64,000 bases of DNA from JAJYUU01 sp963822955 (GTDB lineage Bacteria; Actinomycetota; Actinomycetes; Streptosporangiales; Streptosporangiaceae): positions 124,001 through 188,000 of the forward strand of contig CAWGJS010000001.1 in the NCBI GenBank assembly GCA_963822955.1, written 5' to 3'. The notes under the pieces were generated by a model, which was given only the letters and a program-made list of their open reading frames with translations, ran no database searches and had not been told where the DNA came from. Each line of letters begins with the position of its first letter. Within the stretch, counting starts at the first letter, position 1. The translations under genes were made by a program, and so were the position numbers. This document shows, piece after piece, positions 28,157 through 35,791 of the stretch.

Positions 28157-30580
28157 GTGAGCGCGATTCGCACGGTGCACGAAGAGGCCGCGCCCGAGAG
28201 ACCGGTGGACGATCGGCGTCCGCGACGGAGCATCGGCGGCACGCCACCTACGATTCGGCTCGCCACGATCCTGGGGATACCCGCCACAGCCGCCTTGCTC
28301 GGCGTCGTGTCCGCCACGGCTAGTCTCGGGGTCGCCGGCTGGACAGCGGGGCTGGCCACCGGCGCGGCGACGACGGCCCTGATTGCCACCGCCCGCATCC
28401 GGAGCGACCAGCCGGCTATGCAGCCGGCGGACTGGGTCACCCTGACCCGGGCACTGCTGACTGCCGGGATCGCCGGCCTGGTTGCGGACTCGTTCAGCCG
28501 ACCAGTGTCGGTCACGCCGCTGGTCACCCTGGCCGCCGTCGCGCTAGTCCTCGACGCGGTGGACGGGCAGGTGGCACGCCGGACCGGCACCGCTACCCTG
28601 CTGGGCGCTCGCCTCGACGGCGAGGTCGACGCCTTCCTCATCCTGCTGCTCAGCATTGCCGTGTCCCAGGCCTATGGCAGTTGGGTGCTGGTCATCGGCG
28701 CCGCCCGCTACGCGCTGCTGCTCGCGGGCTGGCTGATCCCGTGGCTGGCTGCGCCGTTGCCGCCCCGGTACTGGCGGAAGGTCGTGGCCGCGGTCCAGGG
28801 CATCGTGCTCACCGTCGCCGTATCTGGGGTGCTCCCCCACCGCACCGGGATGATCGCGGTCGCCGCGGCGTTGCTGCTGCTCGCCGAGTCGTTCGGCCGG
28901 GACGTGATCTGGCTCTACCGCACCGGCGCCGGCGCGCGCAGCCGCCTGGCGCTGCGGCTGGCCATCACCGTGCTCGCGGCCGTGCTGCTGTGGGGTGACC
29001 TGCTCGCGCCCGACAAGGCGTGGCAGTTCACTCCCGCCGCCTTTGTGCGCATCCCCGTCGAGGGGCCGGTCCTGGTCGCCATCGGGCTGGTGCTGCCGCC
29101 ACGCCCGCGACGGATCGTGGCCGGGCTCGTCGGCCTCGTGCTCGGCGTGCTCACTTTCGCCAAGATCCTCAACATAGCGTTCTACCAATACGCCGACCGG
29201 GCGTTCAACCCGGTGTACGACTGGGGCAGCATCGCCTCGGCTCTGGGCGTGGTCCGCGACGAGATCGGGCCCAATCGCACAGACATTGCACTCGTCTTGC
29301 TCGGGCTCGCTCTCGTCCTGCTCGTCAGCGCAATCACCGCAGCAACGATTCACATCACCACTGTCGCCGCCCGGCATCGCCGCGCTGCGGTGCGCGGCCT
29401 CGCTGGCCTAACAGCAGTCTGGGCCGTGTGCGCGGGCCTGTCACTTCAATTCATCCCGGGATCGCCGATCGCCTCGACCAGCGCCGTCGGCCTGGCCGTC
29501 GCGCAGGTGCGCGCCACCCAGGCAGCGTTCAGCGACGAGCGCCTTTTCGAGCGGGCCATCCACAGCTCCGACCCGGAAGCCAGAATCCCCGCCTCAGACC
29601 TGCTCACCGGATTGCGCGGCAAGGACGTCATCATCGCCTTCGTCGAGAGCTACGGACAGGTCTCCATCCAGGGGGGAAGCTTTTCCCCAGGCATCGACGC
29701 CGCCCTGCGTCGAGACAACGCATCGCTGGCCCGCGCGGGCTGGTTGACGCAGACAGCCTGGGTTACGGCCCCCGGCTACGGCGGGATCAGCCAGGAGGCG
29801 CACTCCACGGTGCAGTCGGGGCTGTGGGTCAACAGCCGGCAGCGGTATTCGGAGCTCGTCAGCAGCAACCGGTTCACTCTCAGCGACGCCTTCGACAAGG
29901 CCGGGTGGCGCACCGTCGGCGACAGCCCCGCTACCGACGACGCAGACTTTCCGTCCGGCACGCAGTTCTACCACTTCGACCAGCTTTACGACCGGACCAA
30001 CGTTGGCTACCACGGCCCGACCTTCAGCTACGCCCCGATGCCCGACCAGTACATCCTGGCCGCATTCCAGCGGCTCGAACTCGCCCCCGGCCACAAGCCC
30101 GTGATGGCCGAGATCGACCTGGTCTCCTCGCACTCGCCGTGGGCCCCGTTGCCGACCATGGTGCCGTGGAACAAGGTCGGCAACGGCTCGATATTCGACC
30201 CGATGCCCGCGCGCGGCGAGACCGCGCTCTCCGTCTTGGACAGCGCCAGCAAGCAACGCAAGGCCTACGGCACCTCGATCCAGTACTCGCTGCAGGCCCT
30301 CACCTCATGGGTCACCGAGCTCAACGATCCCAACCTCGTGCTCATCCTGCTCGGCGACGAGCAACCCGACACCCCCATCACCAGCCCAGGGGCCAGTCAC
30401 GACGTGCCGATCTCGATCATCGCCCGCGATCCGTCCGTCTTCCGGCAGATTGCATCCTGGCGCTGGCAGGACGGGCTGCTGCCCGGTCGCCACGCTCCGC
30501 TCGAGCCCATGGACGCCTTCCGGAACCAGTTCCTCGGTGCCTTCAGCAAGCCCTCGGCCCAGACGGCGACGGCCCCATGA
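28157..30580 (+). CDS. CDP-alcohol phosphatidyltransferase fused to sulfatase-like domain
   Basis: An 807-residue membrane protein. Residues 85-270 form a CDP-alcohol phosphatidyltransferase with the exact metal/catalytic motif: D133, D136, G137, A140-R141, G150, D154, D158. Four or more further helices follow (about 275-440). The outer C-terminal part (about 495-790) is an alkaline-phosphatase-superfamily, sulfatase/LTA-synthase-like domain: VIIAFVESYGQ, the nucleophile region PGYGGISQEAHSTVQSG, LVSSHSPWAPLP and LVLILLGDEQPD. GTG 28157 has GGAGG at 28148-28152. Its stop overlaps the histidine phosphatase start (ATGA). One protein could make a phosphodiester lipid inside and modify or transfer a head group outside. 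Confidence 0.85.
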   Translation: MSAIRTVHEEAAPERPVDDRRPRRSIGGTPPTIRLATILGIPATAALLGVVSATASLGVAGWTAGLATGAATTALIATARIRSDQPAMQPADWVTLTRALLTAGIAGLVADSFSRPVSVTPLVTLAAVALVLDAVDGQVARRTGTATLLGARLDGEVDAFLILLLSIAVSQAYGSWVLVIGAARYALLLAGWLIPWLAAPLPPRYWRKVVAAVQGIVLTVAVSGVLPHRTGMIAVAAALLLLAESFGRDVIWLYRTGAGARSRLALRLAITVLAAVLLWGDLLAPDKAWQFTPAAFVRIPVEGPVLVAIGLVLPPRPRRIVAGLVGLVLGVLTFAKILNIAFYQYADRAFNPVYDWGSIASALGVVRDEIGPNRTDIALVLLGLALVLLVSAITAATIHITTVAARHRRAAVRGLAGLTAVWAVCAGLSLQFIPGSPIASTSAVGLAVAQVRATQAAFSDERLFERAIHSSDPEARIPASDLLTGLRGKDVIIAFVESYGQVSIQGGSFSPGIDAALRRDNASLARAGWLTQTAWVTAPGYGGISQEAHSTVQSGLWVNSRQRYSELVSSNRFTLSDAFDKAGWRTVGDSPATDDADFPSGTQFYHFDQLYDRTNVGYHGPTFSYAPMPDQYILAAFQRLELAPGHKPVMAEIDLVSSHSPWAPLPTMVPWNKVGNGSIFDPMPARGETALSVLDSASKQRKAYGTSIQYSLQALTSWVTELNDPNLVLILLGDEQPDTPITSPGASHDVPISIIARDPSVFRQIASWRWQDGLLPGRHAPLEPMDAFRNQFLGAFSKPSAQTATAP

Positions 30581-31227
30581 CTCGCCGCACCCTGGGCTGG
30601 GATAACCCCACAGCAGATCCCACCACCACCGTCCTGCTGCGGCACGGCGATACCGACCTGTCACCCGAGCACCGCTTCAGCGGGCTGCGCGACCTCCCGC
30701 TGAGCGCCAACGGAACCCGGCAGGCGAAGGCCGCCGCTTGCCGCCTGGCCGCCAGTGCTCCGATCGACGCCGTGGTCAGCTCGCCGTTGCAGCGCGCTGT
30801 CGCCACCGCCGCCATCGCGGCCGACGAACTGGGCCTCACCACAGTCATCGATGATGATCTCCGTGAAACCGACTTCGGTGACTGGGATGGCTTCACCCTG
30901 GCAGAAATACAGGAGCGCTGGCCCGGGGCAGCGGCAGCCTGGCGGCACGACCCCGAACAGGCCCCGCCGGGCGGGGAGAGCTTCGCCGACACCGCACAGC
31001 GGGTAAACCGGGCCTGTGACCGGCTGCTGCTGGACCATGGCGGACAGAACGTCCTGGTGGTGAGTCACGTCACCCCGATCAAGATCCTGCTGTGCCGCGC
31101 TCTGGGTGTCCCGCTCGGCACCCTTTACCGGCTATACCTTGGCTCTGCCTGCATTAACGAGATCCAATGGCACGGCCGCGGATTTGCCGCCGTGCATCGC
31201 GTTAACGACACCAGCCATCTCCCCTGA
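30577..31227 (+). CDS. Histidine phosphatase (phosphoglycerate-mutase superfamily)
   Basis: A 216-residue phosphatase: RHG motif LLRHGDTDL near residue 21, VSSPLQRAVATA, LRETDFGDWDG with the acid Glu, and the second His in VLVVSHVTPIK. Translationally coupled to the fused phosphatidyltransferase gene through a 4-base overlap, so it may remove a phosphate from the product of that enzyme, or from a phosphosugar or pterin phosphate of the same pathway (inference). Confidence 0.88.
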   Translation: MTRRTLGWDNPTADPTTTVLLRHGDTDLSPEHRFSGLRDLPLSANGTRQAKAAACRLAASAPIDAVVSSPLQRAVATAAIAADELGLTTVIDDDLRETDFGDWDGFTLAEIQERWPGAAAAWRHDPEQAPPGGESFADTAQRVNRACDRLLLDHGGQNVLVVSHVTPIKILLCRALGVPLGTLYRLYLGSACINEIQWHGRGFAAVHRVNDTSHLP

Positions 31228-31230
31228 CTC

Positions 31231-31246
31231 AGCTGGCCGGCCAGCT
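31231..31246. promoter_or_regulatory. Perfect 16-base palindrome between convergent genes
   Basis: agctggccggccagct, four bases after the histidine phosphatase stop and 25 bases before the stop of the convergent pterin-synthase gene. May serve as a bidirectional terminator stem or a binding site; the sequence alone does not decide. Confidence 0.35.
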
Positions 31247-31270
31247 AGCCCGGCGTAGTCAGGCAGAGCG

Positions 31271-31648
31271 TCAGCATCGTGCGTGATAACCGCCGAACGC
31301 GACGGGAGTCTCCCACACCCGCACTGCCAGTCCCTCGCCGCCCGCGGCAGCAACGGTGGGCGAGAGGCTGTCATGCACCCAGCGGGCGAACACTTCGACC
31401 GTGACCGCCTCGGCCCCGGCTGGGCGTATCTCCTCCAGGTTGCGGCCTTCGACCTGGCTTGTGAGCTCGGTCAGCGCCGCTTCCAGTACATCCAGATCAC
31501 AGACCATGCCCCGGCCGTCGAGTCGCTCGCGGTCCACCACGATCTCAATTCGGTAGTCATGATCATGCAGCTGCCCCTCAGGCCCGGGCAGTCCCGGCAT
31601 GATATGGAAAGCGCGGACCCTTCGACTCAGCCCGACTTCACATGTCAC
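31271..31648 (-). CDS. 6-pyruvoyl-tetrahydropterin synthase / QueD homologue
   Basis: A 125-residue T-fold protein. Zinc ligands are visible as H15 (AFHIMPG), H28 and H30 (QLHDHDY), and the C-terminal Glu in VWETPVAFGGY. The position of the catalytic Cys (four residues before the first His of the HxH pair) is Glu24 (PEGQLHDH), as reported for PTPS-III-type enzymes, which make 6-hydroxymethyl-dihydropterin from dihydroneopterin triphosphate. GTG 31648 overlaps the end of the dehydrogenase gene by 11 bases and has AGGAG nine bases upstream; ATG 31681 is possible. Operon with the dehydrogenase. Confidence 0.82.
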   Translation of the reverse strand: MTCEVGLSRRVRAFHIMPGLPGPEGQLHDHDYRIEIVVDRERLDGRGMVCDLDVLEAALTELTSQVEGRNLEEIRPAGAEAVTVEVFARWVHDSLSPTVAAAGGEGLAVRVWETPVAFGGYHARC

Positions 31649-32639
31649 CGGCAGCACTCCTGTCGTAGTGAAGAACGGCATGCATCAACCCGGGTGTCCC
31701 CTCGTCCACGGCCCGGAACGCCTCGGCTGCGTCGCCGAATGCGAAGTGGTGAGTGCACAGCTGTGCCAACGGTAGTTCGGACAGCAGCTCAACGGTCTCC
31801 CGGCGGCGGCGCGACCGCGTCCAGGTCCCGGACAGCCGGGCCGGCACCGTGGAAACCTGAGTGCTGCGGATGATCAGACGTCGCCGGTGGAACGCGCCGC
31901 CGAGCGGCAGCACCACCGGCTTGGTACCGAACCACGACGCGATCAAAAGGGTTCCCTCGTGGGCCAGCATGTCTAGCGCCATCGCCGGGGCATCCGGGTT
32001 GCCGCTAGCGTCAATGACAAGCGGAACCTTCTCTTCCACCAGATCCTCCGGTGCTGCGGCGGTGGCGCCGAGGCTGCTGGCCAGGGCGCGGCGCCACGCC
32101 TGCGGCTCGGCAAGCTGCGGCCGCCATCCCGAACGCTGCAACAGCAAGCTCGCCAGCAGCCCGAGCACGCCGGCGCCGAGCACGATGACCCGGTCGCGAT
32201 ATCCGGTGCCGGCATCGAGCGTCACCTGCAACGCTGTCTCGACCAGCGGGAACAAGGTTGCCGATGCGGGATCGATGGCAGGCAGCGGAATCAGGGCATC
32301 GGCCCGCGCCGCGAATACGTCCTGGTGCGGATGGAACGCGAAAACCGCCTGGCCGGACTCCGCTACTTCGCCGACGCACGCATACCCGTAGGCGAACGGA
32401 TAAGAGAAGGTGCCGGCGAGCGCGTCGATCGTAGCGTCCAGCGCCAAGTCGGCAGAGACCTCGCCGCGGTACACCAGCCGTTCGGTGCCACCGCTGATGC
32501 CAGAGCACAAGCTACGGACAAGGACCTCGCCGGCGGCAGGCCGCGGTGTGGGCACTTCCCTGATCTCCACGCAGCGCGGCGCGGTATGAAACAGTGCGCG
32601 GGCAGGCGAGGTTAGGTTCGTGACAATGGGTTGGGTCAT
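31638..32639 (-). CDS. Zinc-type medium-chain dehydrogenase-like protein
   Basis: A 333-residue MDR-superfamily oxidoreductase: GEVLVRSLCSGISGGTE at the usual first-zinc-ligand region, YGYACVGEV, the Rossmann motif VIVLGAGVLGLLA and VIDASGNPDA. The GHE motif of classical zinc alcohol dehydrogenases is replaced by YGYACVGEV, and only one Cys sits where the catalytic ligand would be, so zinc use is uncertain. First gene of a two-gene operon with the pterin-synthase homologue. Upstream 147 bases are shared with the divergent Rieske gene. Confidence 0.82.
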   Translation of the reverse strand: MTQPIVTNLTSPARALFHTAPRCVEIREVPTPRPAAGEVLVRSLCSGISGGTERLVYRGEVSADLALDATIDALAGTFSYPFAYGYACVGEVAESGQAVFAFHPHQDVFAARADALIPLPAIDPASATLFPLVETALQVTLDAGTGYRDRVIVLGAGVLGLLASLLLQRSGWRPQLAEPQAWRRALASSLGATAAAPEDLVEEKVPLVIDASGNPDAPAMALDMLAHEGTLLIASWFGTKPVVLPLGGAFHRRRLIIRSTQVSTVPARLSGTWTRSRRRRETVELLSELPLAQLCTHHFAFGDAAEAFRAVDEGTPGLMHAVLHYDRSAAGDM

Positions 32640-32786
32640 GCGCGGTTTAGCCTCCTGCGGTAACGGAATAGCCCATCTGCCACTTCCCCGTCAACGCTGC
32701 GTGACGGATTCAGCGTCCCGGCGCCTTCCCAGCTATTACGAATCAGCCTGCCCGGGCGCGCTGCATGGGCGCGCAGGAAGGACGGC

Positions 32787-33821
32787 ATGGTTGATGATGG
32801 GCATATGAGGCCTGGGGAGTTCACGAATGCGCATCCGGCGCTTGCGGAGTTCTGGCATCCGGTGGCGCTGTCGTGCGAGGTCGGCCTGGAGCCGGTAGGG
32901 GTCCGGCTGGCTGGCCAGGGCTGGGTGCTGGCCCGGTTCGGCAGCACTGTCGCCGGGTTCGCTGACGCGTGCCCGCACCGCCGGGCGCGGCTGTCGGCAG
33001 GGCAGATCAGCGACGGCACCCTGCAATGCATGTACCACGGATGGCGGTTCACCGCCGATGGCAGGTGCGCGGAGATCCCGGCCCTGGGGGACGCCGGATC
33101 GATCCCGGAGCGCGCGGAGCTGCGCCGCCCGGCGGAGGTCGCCGAGCGCGATGGCCTGGTATGGCTCGCCCCGATGCCGCCGCGCGCGCCGCTGCCGGAC
33201 CTGGCTCCGGGCACGGGGCTGGGCGGTGATGACATCGCGACCGTCGTCCTGCCGGTGATGCGGGTGGAGGCCAACGCGGCGATCTTGCTGGATAACTTCC
33301 TCGACGAGGCGCACCTGCCGTTCGTGCACGCCGCCACCATCGGCGGGGCAGGCCCTGAGCCCATTCCGCGCGCCGAGGTCGTCAGGCAGGGCCTGTCGTT
33401 CACCGCGGTCCGCGAGCACACCTTCACCAACCTCACCGACCCCGCGGTTCGCGACGGCATCCGGCCGGCGGTGCAGCGGCGGCGGATGACCTACCGGTAC
33501 CAGGCGCCGCTGACCGCGACACTGCTGCTGGAGTTCCTCGACGCCGGCGGCTGGCAGTTCCTGACATTCACCGCGGTACCCGAGGACGAGTTCGCATGCC
33601 GGATCTACCAGACCGTTACCGGGCCGGGCCTAGCCGACCCTGAGCAGGCCGACAGCGCCGCGAAGTACGAGATGTCGATCTTCGAGGAGGACCTGGACCT
33701 GCAGCGGCGGGCGCTATCCGGCCTGCAGTTCCCGCTCGACCCCGCAGCCGAGCTCCACACGCGAGCTGACCGCGTCTCCGTCGAGTACCGCCGCGTACTG
33801 GCCGCCGCAGTCAGCGACTGA
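32787..33821 (+). CDS. Rieske non-heme iron oxygenase
   Basis: A 344-residue oxygenase alpha subunit. Rieske ligands C62-H64 (ACPHRRARLS) and C81-H84 (CMYHGW); the mononuclear iron ligands are in DNFLDEAHLPFVH (H176, H181). ATG 32787 is preceded by AGGAAGGA at 32774-32781. No reductase or ferredoxin gene is adjacent, so electrons must come from elsewhere. Stops one base before the end of the convergent AraC gene. Size is that of the vanillate-demethylase/ketosynthase-type single-component alphas; substrate unknown. Confidence 0.88.
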   Translation: MVDDGHMRPGEFTNAHPALAEFWHPVALSCEVGLEPVGVRLAGQGWVLARFGSTVAGFADACPHRRARLSAGQISDGTLQCMYHGWRFTADGRCAEIPALGDAGSIPERAELRRPAEVAERDGLVWLAPMPPRAPLPDLAPGTGLGGDDIATVVLPVMRVEANAAILLDNFLDEAHLPFVHAATIGGAGPEPIPRAEVVRQGLSFTAVREHTFTNLTDPAVRDGIRPAVQRRRMTYRYQAPLTATLLLEFLDAGGWQFLTFTAVPEDEFACRIYQTVTGPGLADPEQADSAAKYEMSIFEEDLDLQRRALSGLQFPLDPAAELHTRADRVSVEYRRVLAAAVSD

Positions 33822-34712
33822 CTACCCTCGGGCCGGCTGCGCAGCTCTGTTGCCGGCTGCGGCCGCGCAGAGGCTGACGTACCGGCCGGGTGTCATCCCG
33901 AATGCGGCTTTGAACGTCCGGGTGAAGTGGGCCTGGTCGGCGAAGCCGGCCTCGATCGCGGTCTCGGCCAGAGGTCGGGCATCGCTCAGCCAGCCCCGGG
34001 CCACGTCAAGGCGCCGCATCACCGAGTATCGGTACGGGCTGGTCCCGTAGAGAGCATGGAATTGGCGCGCGAACTGGTAGCGGTCCAGGCCTGTGACAGC
34101 CTCCACTTCTCTCGATTGCACTAGCGTCAGCCGGCTCCGCAGGAAGTCGCGGCCACGCTCGATAGCGGGCTGGTCGACCCTGCAGGGCAGGGTGCTCTTG
34201 AGACTGACATCGCCAGACCGCAGCAGGCCCCGCGCTAGCTGAAGCACCAGTCCGTCCAGCGCCAGCGGCTCAGGTGCACGCGCGAATGCCGTGCGCACTA
34301 TGCGCGCGAGGACTGGGTCATTGGTCACCGGCGGAGCGAACGGCAGCGGCATCGTCCGTCCAGTGAGGGCTGGCAGGGCGGAGGCGATCCGGTCGGGGTC
34401 CACATAGATCTGGCGGTAGCCGAACAAACCGGAGCCCTCTGCCCTGCCGTCATGCAGTTCGTCGGGATGCAGCACGAAGACCTGTCCGGGGAGGCTGCGC
34501 TCGACCGTGCCCCGGTAGTCGAACGCCTGGACGCCTTCCTCGGTGACGCCGATCGCGTAGAGATCGTGCCGATGCCGGCTGAACGGTCGGCCCCGCAGGC
34601 GAGCACGGAACAGCTGCACCCCGTCCATCGGCCGCGAGGCAGCTACCCACTCTGTCGGGCCGCACGGATGTTCAAGACCGGGGTCGGCCTCAGCACCCAC
34701 GCTGGGGGCCAT
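33822..34712 (-). CDS. AraC-family transcriptional regulator
   Basis: A 296-residue regulator with an N-terminal AraC-binding cupin (RPFSRHRHDLYAIGV, FDYRGTVERSLPGQVFVLHPDELHDG) and two C-terminal helix-turn-helix units (VQSREVEAVTGLDRYQFARQF and LAETAIEAGFADQAHFTRTFKAAFGMTPGRY). Divergent with only 23 bases to the LysE exporter gene, so it probably controls that exporter; amino-acid exporters next to such regulators are common. Confidence 0.9.
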   Translation of the reverse strand: MAPSVGAEADPGLEHPCGPTEWVAASRPMDGVQLFRARLRGRPFSRHRHDLYAIGVTEEGVQAFDYRGTVERSLPGQVFVLHPDELHDGRAEGSGLFGYRQIYVDPDRIASALPALTGRTMPLPFAPPVTNDPVLARIVRTAFARAPEPLALDGLVLQLARGLLRSGDVSLKSTLPCRVDQPAIERGRDFLRSRLTLVQSREVEAVTGLDRYQFARQFHALYGTSPYRYSVMRRLDVARGWLSDARPLAETAIEAGFADQAHFTRTFKAAFGMTPGRYVSLCAAAAGNRAAQPARG

Positions 34713-34735
34713 CGCTGAAATCCCAGGAGCGAAGC

Positions 34736-35350
34736 GTGCACGTCATGCCTGACCCTACTCGGCTGATCGCGTTTATGACGTTCGCAGTGGTTGTCGCCGG
34801 CACCCCGGGACCGAGCAATACGCTGCTCACTGCTATCGGCGCAAGGGTCGGTGTCCGACTAGGTCTCGCGAGCTTGCTCGGCCAGGTAACGGGGATGGGC
34901 ACAGTGCTGTTCGCCATTACTCTGGGCGCGGGCAATCTTCTGCTTGCTCATCCTCTGGCCCTCCAGGTCCTGAAGTGGGGCGGGGCTACGGTGCTCTGCT
35001 GGATGGCGTGGCGGATCGCGACCGCCGGACAGGCCGAAGACGCTACGAGCGCACCCGCTGGATTCCTCGCTATGGCAGCTTTCCAGTGGGCTAACCCCAA
35101 GGGGTGGCTGATCGGCGTCGCCGCCGCCGCGACGTTCCTTGACCAGCATGCCGGCGGTGCTCTGGCCCAGGCCGCCATCTTCGCGATCCTGTTTACGCTA
35201 GTCGCCCTTCCCAGCTGCTTGCCCTGGCTGGCATTCGGCGCCGCGCTCCAGCGCTTCCTCCGCACACCACGCGCCCGGCGTGTCTTCAATCGTGCCATGG
35301 GGGCGCTACTGGCCGCATCAACGATCTTGCTGGTCTGGGCTCGCCTTTGA
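34736..35350 (+). CDS. LysE-family translocator
   Basis: A 204-residue exporter with about six helices and the family opening VVVAGTPGPSNTLLTAIGARVGVR, followed by FQWANPKGWL. GTG 34736 has AGGAG at 34725-34729; ATG 34745 is possible. Exports amino acids or related small metabolites. Divergent to the AraC regulator. Confidence 0.9.
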   Translation: MHVMPDPTRLIAFMTFAVVVAGTPGPSNTLLTAIGARVGVRLGLASLLGQVTGMGTVLFAITLGAGNLLLAHPLALQVLKWGGATVLCWMAWRIATAGQAEDATSAPAGFLAMAAFQWANPKGWLIGVAAAATFLDQHAGGALAQAAIFAILFTLVALPSCLPWLAFGAALQRFLRTPRARRVFNRAMGALLAASTILLVWARL

Positions 35351-35355
35351 CCACG

Positions 35356-35750
35356 CCAGATTCCGTACGGCTGGAGCCTGCCAGCCCAGTCCCGGGTATA
35401 GGCCGCCGCGGCAGGCTGCCCGTCAGCGCTGGTCGCCAGCATGCGCCAGTGGCCCGGTGCCCCGAGGACGTGGTTGCGCAGGATTGGCACGCATGTTTTC
35501 CGGCCGGCGAACCAGGTGCGCAGCAGCGGGCCAGCAGAGACCGGGCCTCGAGCCAGGCAGGCTCGGTGATCTGGTCGGCCACCGGGCACACTTCCTCCAG
35601 CCGCGCCCGGGCGCGCTGCCGGGACGGCAGATATTGCAGGCTCGCGATGAGCGCCAGCCGCAGCCCCTCGCGCGCGGCGACGATGACAGCGGGATCGGCC
35701 ACTTGGCCGGGCAGAGCAGCAGGACGTGGCAGTAGGCATTGCTCGGAGCC
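35356..35750 (-). pseudogene. ECF sigma factor (SigG/SigJ-like, SnoaL-tailed) remnant
   Basis: Two minus-strand segments in different frames. The first (about 35550-35750) reads ADPAVIVAAREGLRLALIASLQYLPSRQRA, then jumps directly to RARLEEV, losing most of region 4. The second (about 35356-35512) reads FAGRKTCVPILRNHVLGAPG, WRMLATSADGQPAAAAY and DWAGRLQPYGI, the SnoaL-like tail of actinobacterial ECF sigma factors. A deletion of about 35 codons within region 4 plus a frameshift and the missing region 2 make it nonfunctional. Confidence 0.65.
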
Positions 35751-35791
35751 GGCGCTACGGCGGCAATTCGGCAGGCCCGCGTTCCTCTGCT

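Noticed and set aside
29020..30576. Long open frame upstream of the histidine phosphatase
   Set aside because: Shadow of the phosphatidyltransferase-sulfatase gene; the phosphatase starts at 30577 with an ATGA overlap.
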